This document shows positions 1 through 10,600 of a stretch of 64,000 bases of DNA, in pieces (the stretch's first letter is position 1; the number at the start of each line of letters is the position of its first letter). The notes beneath the pieces are model-generated. The model searched no databases, was not told where the DNA came from, and was given only the letters and a program-made list of their open reading frames with translations. Position numbers and translations under genes: made by a program. The DNA is from Acanthosepion lycidas (taxonomy: Eukaryota > Mollusca > Cephalopoda > Sepiida > Sepiidae). The stretch lies in contig OZ010573.1 in the NCBI GenBank assembly GCA_963932145.1, positions 30,558,049-30,622,048 on the forward strand, given 5' to 3'.

Positions 1-83
1 ATGCTAGCAATTATCCCAAGTAATGTCGGATCTCTCAGCTAATCTGAAAGTCAATATTATGAGAAAAGTGATCAAAAACTTAC

Positions 84-167
84 CACAATGACATGAGAAA
101 TACAAAAAAGGAGAAGCCATGTTTTGGCATGATGAAATTCTTCCAATTCCCAAATTGTGTGAAAGTC
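84..167 (-). CDS. SMG8: SMG8-like coding exon 5
   Basis: An 84-nt exon: acceptor tttttgtttttcag before 167, donor gtaagttttt after 84, phase 0, 28 residues (DFHTIWELEEFHHAKTWLLL then FCISHVIV). The hydrophobic LLLFCISHVIV corresponds to the LLYLFSVCHI strand and is the best match of the gene to SMG8. The following exon, expected to carry a HP..[TS]FD..Y motif, is outside the window. Confidence 0.8.
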
Positions 168-3100
168 CTGAAAAACAAAAACAAAAACAAAAATCAAGTC
201 AGATACTGCACCATGAGTTCATAATGTTGGCTCATATGTCTCAATTTCAGATCAACAGAAATCCTAAAATTATTATCTTAGGTAGTAGTAGTTTGGATTT
301 AAATAGGTGAAGAGTGGAGACTATAAATAGACTCCCTTAGACAAGAACATGGAAGTTTTTCCACATTCAGTTTGTGTAACAGAATATCAACCACAACTTA
401 TATATATATAAATCTCCAAATATGTTTGATTAAATATAGAATTGACAAGGTTTGTCGCTTTTTTTTTTTTTTTTTTTTATTATACTTTTCCAACTTCTGG
501 AAAAGATGTTGAGTATTATTTTTAAAGTCATAGATAAACTATCCAAAGTTCATCTTTTTTTATTATTCTTCAAGTAATTTCAACTTTCCAGTCATTATCA
601 AGAAATGATGTGGTGTCTGTGTGGTAGTTTTAACTCCTTTGTCTGCATCTTGATATTCATTCAGATGTTGGGTGCTTGAAATAGTCTACATGATCTCATG
701 TGTAACAGAGATGTGTGGTTTAACCGAAAAACTGACTTTTTTCGGTTTCATCTTCACCATGAAACACATCGAAATTTTTTATGAAACCAAGCGATTTTGG
801 TTTTGTTTTTATATCACTACTGAGTGACCATATACAAAGAAACACAATTGAAAAAGACTTTCAGATGTTAATAAAATTAAATTTTATCAACATTTATACC
901 ATCATAAGAGAAAAATATTGAACAAAAATATCTTAAAAACATTTAATTGACTAGTTTTAGGAAATAAATGTGAAATCAAATCTATTTGTTTACAAAAGAA
1001 ATGAAGAAAAAAAAGGAAATATGACATGATGTCTGAAAGTGAAATCTATTTGTTTCAGTTTTCAAAAAAAAAAAAAAAAAAACTTTTTGTGGATAAAATT
1101 AAAAATAGCAAGCAAAAATAATAAAAAAAAAAAAATAGTTGCCAATTTCATCTTAATGTTAAATTTTATGAAGTCAGATTTTTTGTAAGGGTTTTCTAGT
1201 AAGCAATCACGAAATAAAATTGTAATCAAGAAAAATGAATGGAGATTTTTTTTATAAATAAATTTGTTTTTTATCGAGGGTATGCACCTAAATTAGATAT
1301 TAAGAATAATTAAAATAGTTCTTAATTTCACTTTTAAGATGTGTATATTTCCAGATATGTGAGTCTCTGTTTTCTACAAATAAAATTATGTTTCTATCTA
1401 GCAAATACACGTAAAATTAGATATTAAAAAAATAAAGTTTTAATCTCAGTTTTAAAATGTGTATATTTTCAAAACTGCAAGTCATTTTTTTGAACCCAAA
1501 GTAAAAATTATTCTTTTTTAGCCACTAGTGGTTGGTGAGTGTTTGTTACTGTTCTGCTTATAAAATTCTTCTACACAAGGAAAATTAATACATTTTATTT
1601 TTACAAATATCTTTATGATTTTATCTGGCGAATAATACACTTAAGTAAGATTATATTAAAATAGTTTTTAATTTGAGTTTTAAAATGTGTATCAAAAAAA
1701 GAACAGGTGATACTCGCAGATTTGGAAATCTACACATTTTAAAAATTAAATTAAAAGAATTGCCATATTTTTTTTTTTTTTTGCTTACTTTAGAATTTTT
1801 GATGGAAATCACTTCCTTGGGTCAGAGAAGAAATGAACATCTTCCTGATTGTAGTTTAAGTTGTCTTCCAATTGAGTGCACAATTTCAAAAATATCAAAG
1901 TAACGTGTAAAATTTAATCTCGAAAAAAATCAAAAAATCATTTTGCATTTTTGGCCAGTCAAAGCAATACTGTTTTAACTCGCTGTAAAAAAATAATTCA
2001 CTGAATAAAAGCACAAACAAATTATATATTTAGAAAGATTTTATTATTTTCTTTCTAGCCATATGAATAATTTTAAGATTGTACCAGGAATACATGAGAT
2101 ATTACGAGTTGAACAGATTAAGTATTATCAATGTCAAACGAAATAAGATATCGACTGGAATTGCTATCATTACACAAGAAAATAAATGGCTTCCTTAGAA
2201 AGCAAAGGTACTAAATTAAAAACCAAACTGAAATCCGTGGTATCAAGGAAAACAAAACCAGAAACCAATACCAAAACATAAATTGCCAAACTGACCAACT
2301 CTAGTGTAACTGTTATTGGGAGCAAGGCAGTACAAATGATTTTGGATTTTTCTAGAATGAATGTCTCTGATGGGTTGGGCATGTGGCTAAGTGGTTAGAA
2401 CATTCATGTTCTGACCATAAGACACGAGTTTGAATCTATAGTTGATTTGTCAGGAAAGGGGTCAACTCCAGCATGCAGCACATTTAGAAAGTGCCTGAAA
2501 ACCATACCACGAGTTGACCTAAGCCTTGTGAGTGAAATTAGGTAAATGAAACCCTTGGGTGCCATTGACAGCTGTGCTAGCACAAAGTCACAAGTCATCG
2601 TGGCTGAGGGCTTGAGTGTGCTGGTCTTGTTCAAATTGTTGATCACGTTAGATAACACACTCTTTCCCAGAAACTGTAACTAAGGTCTGCTCAGCATAGT
2701 TGCAGTATAAACCACAGGAGTGTTCCATGGGTGCTGAATAAACACAAATGCGCCTGAGCAAGCCTCTACAATAGGGATTGGCTAGCCTTGGCTTGAATAC
2801 AGGTGGCCAGCTATTCATGATCTCAGGTGGTTTTTATTTGGTTCTGCTCTAAGATAAAAGGTTTTCTTCTTTATTTCCAACTTCTAGTAACAGCGTTTAA
2901 TTGGAAAACTCATGTAAACTCACAGAACCAAATTATCACTTGGGTAGCAAACACAGAAAAAGTCTATATTATGGGAGTTTTTAGGAAAAACTTAGTAGTT
3001 CTGTATAGTTTTTCATTGCTGAATTTCTTGGGTAGTAGAGAAGACAGGTGCAGGATTGATCCAACAGATGATCCCAGGATGCCTGTTGGAGATCCATGTT

Positions 3101-4582
3101 ATCAGCACAGTTGCATGTTGAATGATAATGTGAGAAAGAGCCATAACACAAGATACATAAATACTCACACCCCAGCAGTAAGACAGCATTCACTCTCAGA
3201 CATCACAGATTACAAATGTAAATCCACTTTCTGAATGAGGGGCTGTACCTGCGCGCGCACACACACACAGGGGCTGAGAGTAACTGACAAAGTCAGCAGT
3301 TGAATAAAATGTAACGTTAAATATGAGATTAAGTCTCGTTGTTATTAGCCTGATGGCACAACAACATAACACTTTTGTCAGTGAAATGTTTTGACTAATA
3401 AATCTTGACTTATTTGGTTTATAATTAGTTTAACATCATTTGGTTCAAAAAGACAGTTTTCTTTATTAATCAAATTTCAAGCCAAAAAGAAACTTTCCTC
3501 CCTGGATCTGTAGGATCCAACAAAATCGAACTTTATGATTTATTATTATTTTATACTAAAGTTTACCCAATAAAATGCTTGAGAGCTACTCAAGGTAGAG
3601 GGTTATTGTTCAAAAGGTTATGATAGAAGGGGTATGATATGAAAGAAAGAGGTGGTGAGAGGAAGTGAGTATTATGAGAATAAGGAAAAGAGATAACAAC
3701 CCTTAACTTGAAGAGGCTAAAACTGTAGACTTCAGGAAAGCACACACTCTAGAGTCTATTCCATAAAATATCAGTTCTTGGTAAAAAGCTGTTCAAAGAG
3801 AACTTTTACTTTATATTTGGACTATGGAGGAAATGAGGGGGTGATGTGACTCCCTCTAAATAGTATGGCATATGCTACATGTGAATGCCTGAACTAGAGG
3901 AGCTAAAAAATGATGCTCATCTGAACATTTGAAATTAGACATTGACTAGAGACATTGTGTTGCATCTGTGGGGAAAGAGGCTACAAAGCTCAAGGGTGGG
4001 GAGACTTGCCTTACAAGTAAATTTACCTGATTGTGTGTATGTTGATTATATTGATTTTAACAATAATATGATACAATAAAACAGAGTAAAACAAGTGGTA
4101 AAATACTTGTAATGCTTTCAAATCACATCCAATGAATATTTGTGAGTCAATCATTTTTAATAGATTTCTTTTGTAAAGCTAGCAATTGAGGGCTGTGATA
4201 AAAAGTAACAATAAGGTGGAGTAAAACTCCTAACATTCTTATAAAAGCTACATCTAGTAATAGGAATTATTGCAGACTTCAGAAAATACCTTGACTTCTC
4301 TGAAATAGATTCAGTGCCATTTGTCACTCAAACAGGGTCAGATAAGATCTCAGGGTTCTTGGATGCTCCAGCATTATTTCATGATAACAGGAAACTTTAG
4401 ATATAATTATAAAAGTTTTTTATTTTTTTTTACTTACTTGTTGAGCAACATCACTGTCCATTTTCAGGCAAAGGTTTGCTAAACGCTGTGTATCCAAAAG
4501 GGAACTGTAGTGAACGTAGACAACCTGCCTACAGGCATCATAATAATATTCCATTTCATCCTATAAAATAGTAAGAAAAAAA

Positions 4583-4631
<49 letters not shown>

Positions 4632-6549
4632 GATGCATTTATGTTTTGATGTGAATGCATCTCGACAGGTGGGGAACAAAGATATTTATAAATGATTCTA
4701 TTTAAAAATGCTACTTATGAAACATCGCTTTCTTTATTATTCAAAGGAGAAACACCATAAAAGGAAAAGAAATATATAGAGGGTTTCCATAAAAGTGAAA
4801 GCAAAAATAATAATAATAAGAAGAAAACATGTAAAAGAGAAGAGAAGAAGACAACAATAAAAGGAAAAAAGAAAAAGAAGAGAAATATGAGAGTTAAGAA
4901 AAATTAAAAGACAACACGTCATAACTCTAAAGAAAAAAAGAATAAAAGATAATACAATAGAAAAACAAACAGGAGAAAGATCAACATGAATACAAAAAAA
5001 AACTGCTAATTTTTTTGATGAAGTATTTGAAAAGGTTTTTGGATTATTAATAGTTGGAATGCAATGTCAATGGCTATCTACTGTTCTCCTGATTACTCCT
5101 ATTTTATTCTCGCTCCTTAATAATATTTCTGTTTCCTAATTCCTTCACACCCAATAAACCCTTATGTCTTATTGGCTTTACTGCCTTGCTTGGGGTGAAC
5201 TAGATAAAAAAAAGAAAAAAGAAAGAAAGAATCTTAATTAAAAATCTATATCCTCAAAAACTAACATTCTTCTATCTCCAGGGTGACATTATTTCGAGAC
5301 CTGGTAAATATGAAAAGAACTTTTTCCTTTAATAAGTCCCACTAAGATGGGTATGCCTCTTTTATGTTGTCAAATATAGTAGCTCATATTTTCAATGCTT
5401 AAACACAGTGTCCCACAGAATAGCAACAATAACAGTGTCTTTAGAGGATAAAATAACACTTACTTCTGTAGAAACGTCTTCCAACCCCTGTCAAAATAAA
5501 AATAAAAAAGAAACATGTTTAATACTAAGGAATTTGATATGAAATATTATCAGCCATAACAAAATCATTTTATTTCTATATATCACTCATAAATCTAACC
5601 TACAAACTATAATATTTATTAACCTTTAACACTCTGTAGGCGACTATTTTCACCAAACAAAATGTTAATCTTGCTAATGCAAACTGAATTTGAATTTCTT
5701 GGTTGTGTCGTCATATCCTTCAATAGCAACACCTAAAACAATCTTGGCCAGAATTGACAGCAAGGCTACTGCAATTTCAAATATATAGAACTAATCTATA
5801 AAACACTATATTTTGAGGAGATTCTATATACAGTAAAGGGGAAGTAATACTTATAAATGATGCAGAGTTAAATGTTAAGTTATAAATAAATACTATATAT
5901 AAAGAGATGCAGAATAAGAAGCCATTAAGAAAAAAGAAAAGAAAAAGAAAACAAGGAATTATACTTAAATTTATAGGTAAATATTGATCAAACTTGAATC
6001 TGAAAGCATTTGCCTTGAAGGTGGGGGGTCCCCTTTATGGGTGGTAGGTGCTACGCCTCTGCAAAATATGCAGTTTTCAATCTGATTCATTAAGTAAATG
6101 CCTAGAGATAAATACTAGTTTTCTATATTACAGAGAAAAATAGATTTTTCACATTGCACTGAGAATTTATAACAAATGCTTTTTGTGTAAACATTTTCGC
6201 CAATTTGAGATAAAGTAAAATTTATGAATCTAAGAATAACTACATAACTTCAATAATAAACATAATGGAAAAATATAAGATATCAAGTGGAACTTACCTT
6301 GAAAACATTTTTGCCAATAGTTGGATTAAGCAAAGTAGCTTTGGATGTAAAAGCACTGTACCTTCCTTTGCCAATTATAGCAACAACACAAACTTTAGAG
6401 GTTTTCTTTGCAAATTTGCTGGAGAGAGAAAATAAAATTCCTAAATACTGACAAACAGATATCCACAAAGATTTATATTGCAATATATTCAGCTACAGAA
6501 TTTTTGTAAAATCATCTTCTGTTTTGAGTTTAACAGTCTTTGACGTTTC

Positions 6550-6580
<31 letters not shown>

Positions 6581-9117
6581 GAATTTGAACATTTCCATAA
6601 CTAAATGAACTAAAAGCACTAAAAAAAAACAAAACAAAAAAAACAAAAAAAAACAACAATTAATTTAGAAAAATTAAATGAAAACACAATTAAAATGAAG
6701 TGCTACTTTAAAAGACATCCAAGCAGCAGCAAATGAGAAGGCAAGCTGTTGGATCTAGCTCAAAAGAAATGATAAAAATTTTGTGGAGAAATTAATCCTA
6801 AAGGAAAAATCTGTCAAGTGGCAGGCTTTGAAGCAGATTGGCTTATGGCCATATCATGTTGTAACACCAGTTCCTGTATGATCATTGAAGTTAAGCCATG
6901 TCAAGCCTGATGGGTGACCACTTGGGAATACCAGGTGTGGTAAGCTTGGATATCCAGGTGGCATAATGGATAATGGCTTGGAATTGTTAATCAGAGAGCT
7001 GAGTTCCAATTCCTGTTGGCTTTGTTATATTCACATGTGCAAATACCCTTGAGAATGGCATTAATCCACCTCTTTTCCCCACAGCTGTGGGTTAATGAGT
7101 AGACTTGTATCACTAAACCATTATCTCAAAAAATTCTTACAATCTAAAAGTATTTTCTACAAAGGGTTGATAAGTCATAAAAAATGAACCAATCAATCAA
7201 TTGAAACAGATCACATTCTTTCATGATGACCAAGTGAACCTTCTCATTTCCAGTACACAGACCATTTGATCAACAACACTCGTAGACTCAAATTGTTCTC
7301 AAATTCCAAAATTAAAAGGAAACTGTAGTCTTTTATTTCAGTGACTCTTGATTGACATTGATAAAAAAAGTTTTGACTTCTACAAGTCAAAAACTGTTGT
7401 CTCTATTGAAAAGTAATGTCATGGCAAGTTCACGAGCAAAACTATTTAAAATATTTCTGCCTTCATCTCTGAGTGGATCCTTTCTGAAATAGAGAGTTTT
7501 ATACCTCACAAAACTTCCTGCAAAAACCAGTCAGCCTTAGTTCACCACTGAATGCACTACAGCCATAGATCATCAGAGCCACTATTTCAATAACTATCAC
7601 AAGGAGCAGTGTAGTCTAGCCCTTACTGCTTTCAGAACTGCCTGCAATTTCTGTAAGAGAGTTCTGGAAAACACAAAGTGCAGCTATGTGCAAGCTGTCC
7701 AGCCTGAAAAGAAATAAACTGAATCTTGCAAATTCTGGAAAACCACCAACCGAATTATGAACATAGGCAAAGCAGATATGCCCACTATTATAAATGGCCC
7801 TCCAGATCATATCATCCTTGACAGGCTCAATCATTGCCTCAAACTCAATGTTAGATAACAAAGGCCATCCTCTTGCCGACTTTCTGATTTACATAAATGA
7901 TCTACTTAAGAATAAACTCAAATCATTTGTAAGCATCTATGCTGATGATATAACGATATACAAGTGTGCCTCTAAAATCCTTGATGATGAAATTGGCAGC
8001 TGACCTCTCTTCAGATCTAGCACTAACTTCCAAGTGGGGAAAAAACTGGCTGAATACTTTACATCATAGGGTGTGTTTTTGTAGTATATGCGGTATTATC
8101 GCATATGGAGGATTGAATGATGATGGATTAATTCTTATGGTGGATGTGCAAATTGTAATGAGTGAATGGGTCATGAATTGGATTAGCTAGGTATAAGATA
8201 GTAAGTGACGACCAGCCTCAGCCCATTCACTCTTTTAGGCCTTGTGCCAAAATTGTATTTTATTTATATTAGGTTGGTGCAAAAATAATATCGTTTTTTA
8301 CGTAAAAAAAATACGTCAAAAAACGATATTATTTTTGCACCAACCTAATAATAAATCTCAAGTATATTTAATGCCTTGAAAACCAAACTAGTTACATTCC
8401 ATTACTGCTGATTGGACCCTAAACTACTACCAGTCATGATGAATGGATGTTCTCTCAAGGAGGCACTGTGCCTTGAGAGACTATTGGGCCTCAAACTACC
8501 ACCTGACCTCAAGTCATTGCTAAGGATACAGATAAATTGGTCAGCTCCCTGTACCACTCTTGTAAATCCCTGTCTCCTCATGTGATTCTCTACCTTTATA
8601 AAAGCCTGATCAAGCTTAAAATGTAGTGCCATTGTCATATTTGAGTGGGAGCTGTTCACTTTCTAGTCTCAATAGAGTCCTTGTGAGTGATAAATTATTT
8701 GCCACTCTCTAAGGCAATGTGGCAAACCTCTCACTGCTCTACCACTACTTCGATGGAAAGTGCTCAGACAAACTACATTCCTTGGTTCCACCAGGTTTAA
8801 CCTTCACAGCTAGGAGCTGCCATGCCACTTACAGTGAGCAAACCAGACACATTCTTTCTGTATTCCATCATGGAGAAATAAGTTCCACTCAAACAGCTTC
8901 TTCCTGTGGAACAGACTCGCAAGCAGATGTTTCCCCAATCACTATAATCTTAACCTGTTATCTTCCTCTCCAAGCTGTATAAACCACCCCTTAACATAAC
9001 GCTCTACCTCGAGTGGCTCATGGGCCTTGTACAGTGTGAAGCATATTGAAAAAGAAAAAAAAAAAAAAAAGAGTTTAAATCATAGCTAATATTTTTTTCT
9101 TACCTGTTTGATGTCAT
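84..9117 (-). CDS. SMG8: SMG8-like NMD factor, 5' part of gene (5 coding exons)
   Basis: Five coding segments on the minus strand (9117-9104, 6418-6298, 5487-5464, 4560-4438, 167-84) join in one frame into 122 residues without a stop. Every junction inside the window has a consensus donor (gtaag) and an acceptor after a pyrimidine tract. The product contains SKVCVVAIIGKG, like the CVVGI(F/I)GK segment that opens the G-fold domain of animal SMG8. It continues with YYYDACRQVVYVHYSSLLDT, matching the AYY..ES+V+YL...S..D block, and LLLFCISHVIV, matching LLYLFSVCHILLL of vertebrate SMG8. SMG8 binds SMG9 and the SMG1 kinase and restrains UPF1 phosphorylation in nonsense-mediated mRNA decay. The assignment is by remembered family motifs, not a search. 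The rest of the G-like domain and the C-terminal half lie left of the window. The short introns and microexon differ from the few-exon vertebrate gene. Confidence 0.75.
168..2365. other. SMG8 intron 4, left part
   Basis: Intronic AT-rich DNA with poly-A/poly-T runs (for example 459-478, 1063-1081, 1771-1782). No coding segment, RNA gene or recognisable transposon seen. Confidence 0.6.
2366..2822 (+). repeat. Long tRNA-derived SINE, family 1, copy A
   Basis: A tRNA-like head carries an A-box-like tggctaagtgg (2384-2394) and a B-box-like gagtttgaatc (2426-2436). It is followed by about 380 bp of body matching copy B at 13186-13648 almost throughout (gctgagggcttgagtgtgct, tctgctcagcatagttgcag, ggccagctat near the end). 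It is a non-autonomous element with a pol III internal promoter inside intron 4. It has no coding content; open frames here are chance. Confidence 0.75.
2823..4437. other. SMG8 intron 4, right part
   Basis: Moderately AT-rich unique-looking sequence. A short (CA)n lies at 3258-3271. No exon with matching phase and no recognised element seen. Confidence 0.5.
4438..4560 (-). CDS. SMG8: SMG8-like coding exon 4
   Basis: A 123-nt exon: acceptor tattttatag before 4560, donor gtaagtaag after 4438, phase 0 at both ends, 41 residues. It reads DEMEYYYDACRQVVYVHYSS and then LLDTQRLANLCLKMDSDVAQ plus Q. This fits the SMG8 block in which a short helix (YY..E) is followed by a beta strand (V+YL) and S..D...L...C. 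The (TA)n tract at 4584-4627 lies just upstream of the acceptor. Confidence 0.8.
4584..4627. repeat. (TA)n microsatellite
   Basis: About 22 uninterrupted AT dinucleotides in intron 3, 24 bp upstream of the exon 4 acceptor. Confidence 0.95.
5040..5215 (+). repeat. LINE 3' end, family A
   Basis: Carries the family 3' signature caatgtcaatggctatctac, then cctaattccttcacaccc, then tactgccttgcttggggtga and a poly-A tail. The same block ends the LINE copies at 10.6, 19.7 and 29.86 kb and occurs alone at 23.9 kb. A strongly 5'-truncated insertion in SMG8 intron 3. Confidence 0.7.
5464..5487 (-). CDS. SMG8: SMG8-like 24-nt microexon
   Basis: Acceptor ttttgacag precedes GGG at 5487 and donor gtaagtgtt follows 5464. 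The 24 nt encode GLEDVSTE, phase 0 at both ends, so skipping it would leave the frame intact. It falls where vertebrate SMG8 has a variable acidic insert between the VNTVCDRQVF-like strand and the YY..E..V+YL block. Small size means the call rests on splice sites and phase agreement with both neighbours. Confidence 0.7.
5488..6297. other. SMG8 intron 2
   Basis: AT-rich intron between the microexon and exon 2. A less AT-rich patch lies at 6015-6062. Nothing else recognised. Confidence 0.6.
6298..6418 (-). CDS. SMG8: SMG8-like coding exon 2 (start of G-fold domain)
   Basis: A 121-nt exon: acceptor ttctctctccag before 6418, donor gtaagttcc after 6298. It completes the split codon from exon 1 and encodes 40 residues, KFAKKTSK then VCVVAIIGKG then a Ser/Asn-rich stretch ending NPTIGKNVFK. 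The hydrophobic strand plus GK is the degenerate P-loop-like start of the SMG8 G domain; family members do not keep a full GxxxxGK[S/T] loop, and neither does this one. It ends on a codon boundary. Confidence 0.8.
6841..7201 (+). repeat. Composite 5S rRNA/tRNA-derived SINE
   Basis: 6841-6947 reads as a decayed 5S rRNA: ggccatatcatg, then aagttaagcc (A-box/IE region), atgggtgacc (box C) and ttgggaataccaggtg, ending taagctt. About 11 nt around the normal gttagtacttgg are missing. It runs directly into a tRNA-Arg-like module (6948-7022) with A-box-like tggcataatgg and B-box-like gagttccaattcc. A tail ends in aatcaatcaat near 7195. The 5S module is too diverged and short to be a functional rRNA. 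Fused 5S and tRNA heads make a dimeric pol III SINE the best explanation. It lies in SMG8 intron 1. Confidence 0.65.
7440..9071 (+). pseudogene. LINE (CR1/jockey-like) pol remnant, family B
   Basis: Broken reverse transcriptase on the plus strand in SMG8 intron 1. Pieces appear in different frames. A pre-RT region lies at about 7500-7830. FLIYINDLL followed by SIYADDITIY, the RT catalytic YADD, is at 7890-7970, then SKWGKNWL near 8040. The C-terminal region at 8420-8990 includes LYLYKS, LYHYFDGKCSDKLHSLVPP and LWNRLA.RCFP.HYNLNLL. A poly-A tail ends at 9071. Many stops and an internal deletion make it dead. An 80-bp MITE sits inside it at 8269-8348. It is a non-LTR retrotransposon subfamily distinct from family A; the clade name is by general motif style only. 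Confidence 0.7.
8269..8348. mobile_element. Mariner-type palindromic MITE, copy 1
   Basis: 80 bp, a nearly perfect inverted repeat: ttaggttggtgcaaaaataa at the left, its complement at the right, TA target duplication on both sides. The loop is built of acgtaaaaaaaatacgt. It is inserted in the LINE at 7440-9071. No coding capacity. The same element recurs at 12578, 20531 and 59871. Confidence 0.9.
9104..9117 (-). CDS. SMG8: SMG8-like coding exon 1 (ATG, 4.7 codons)
   Basis: ATG at 9117-9115 opens a 14-nt segment coding MTSN plus two bases, followed by donor gtaaga at 9103. The split codon AG|C is completed by the first base of the next exon and keeps its frame. The reading frame stays open upstream for about 13 codons (…TEIKYF before the Met) and the ATG context is poor (T at -3). 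This may therefore be the 3' part of a longer exon entered from an upstream splice acceptor rather than the true start. A near copy of the whole segment is at 38704-38733. Confidence 0.6.
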
Positions 9118-9143
9118 GAAATATTTAATTTCAGTCAATGAGT

Positions 9144-9435
9144 TTTTTTTTTCTAATTACTGTATATACTTATGTAAGACTACTTCATGTATAATATAAC
9201 AATCAGGTTTTTAACTAAAATAATTAGTGTATAATGTGATTGCAGCTTCTGAGCAATATTAGTTGGCCTACTATAATCAAATATTGCAGTACTGGGCATC
9301 ATCCTGCACATATTTTCTTGAGAATTGACAACAAAAATAATAAACACTATTTATTCATTAAATTTTTTATTGGGAATGGTTGGCAAAATATCAGCTAATT
9401 GCCAATTCATTTGAACTTTTATAAATAAGGATTTC
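9144..9435. other. Upstream of SMG8-like exon 1
   Basis: AT-rich DNA that would hold the promoter or an upstream exon if 9117 is the start. No CpG cluster, TATA at a sensible distance or consensus element could be picked out. Confidence 0.3.
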
Positions 9436-9439
9436 CCTA

Positions 9440-9765
9440 TAACTGGTACACATATTTTTATAATTTAGTTAATATTTATAAATTTATGAATAAAAAATTG
9501 TTTTCATATTTATTTCTTTATAAATTAGTAAATGATAAATATTGCATTGCATTAGTTTTTAGAATGTTATAAATATAAAATTACAATCTAATAATAAAAT
9601 AGCATTTAATATTTTTGTTGTAAATTCTGAAGAACAAAAAAGTGTAAATTCACTTTCACCATATATTTAGGTTTTATGACAATTCTAATCATTGCTTTTA
9701 AAACGAACATTGACAAGGAGTGAAGATAGTTAAAATAATAGCAGTGTCACTCGGGTTTTTTGAGG
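9440..9765 (+). repeat. Dispersed AT-rich repeat, partner at 55.2-55.5 kb
   Basis: Aligns by eye, with gaps, to 55240-55480. Shared strings include aaatttatgaat, ttgtaaatataaaatta-like, tagtgtttaatatttttgtt-like (here atagcatttaatatttttgtt), attctaatca and aataatagcagtgtcac versus aataatggtgtcaag. It is a partial copy of the foldback element at 54.6-55.6 kb. Confidence 0.55.
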
Positions 9766-10069
9766 GAACCAAAGTTAAAACATTGCCTATGTTTTTTTTT
9801 GTTTTTTTTTTTTAATGCAGGATCTGGTCTACTTAATTGATAGTAATATATAAAAATGAACTCTAGATTATGGATTTCATTTTTTTTTTTTTGAAAACAT
9901 TCATTATGGCTTGCATAGATGGGGGGGCAATTTACATAACAAAAGCACCCCCACATCATTAATTATTATATAAAAAATGATATTCATGATCTGGTGTGTT
10001 TACTGTAAAAAATATAAAACAATTATCACAAATTCATATGCCTAAATAGTCACAAATCCACTCTCCCAG

Positions 10070-10600
10070 CTGTTAGCCTTCCTTCTGTCCTTTTGTTCAT
10101 TCATGGTCTGGTGCCCGTGCTATTTTCCTAGAGCTTCTCGATAAGATCCAAAGAAGAATCAGCAATATTATTGGTCCTGATCTCACAGCTTGGCTTCAGT
10201 CACTTGCCTACCACTGTAAGGTTTCCTCTCTAACCCTATTATAAATACTTTCATGGTAATTGTTCAGATGCTCTCTATGCTATAGTACCTAGATTGTAAG
10301 CACAATACTAGACTGATGGTGAGGTGGTTGAGCTAGCTGTATGTATATGTATCCCTAACTTCTATACTAACATTTTCTTATCCCACACTTCTTGCTTGTT
10401 GAACTCCTTCCCGGCTCCATGCTTTTCAACCAATTTTAATTGATAAAAATTTAAATCCAATATCAATCATTATTTATTTACTGTCCTCTTGAATGTTCTT
10501 TTCTCTTTCTCCTCATTACTAATGTTTCTGTTCCTAATTTCTCCATACCCTTGCATGCTAGTGGCTGTACTGCCTCACTTGGGGTGATACTGATTTTAAA
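10070..10600 (+). pseudogene. LINE family A, 3' fragment
   Basis: C-terminal RT-downstream region: LELLDKIQRRISNIIGPDL then QSLAYHCKVSSLTLL, the same segment as in the copy at 17780-19720, followed by the family 3' end (cctaatttctccataccc, ctgcctcacttggggtga). Broken by stops and indels. 5'-truncated near 10070. Confidence 0.75.

Noticed and set aside
2404..2658. Minus-strand open frame of 84 codons
   Set aside because: It lies inside SINE family 1; the other copy (13.3 kb) does not preserve the frame.
6841..6947. Functional 5S rRNA gene
   Set aside because: About 11 nt missing and many substitutions in helices; better explained as the head of a SINE.
7616..7861. Minus-strand 81-codon frame
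   Set aside because: Antisense to the pre-RT part of the LINE at 7440-9071.
8402..8659. Minus-strand 85-codon frame
   Set aside because: Antisense to the LINE C-terminal region, which reads correctly on the plus strand.
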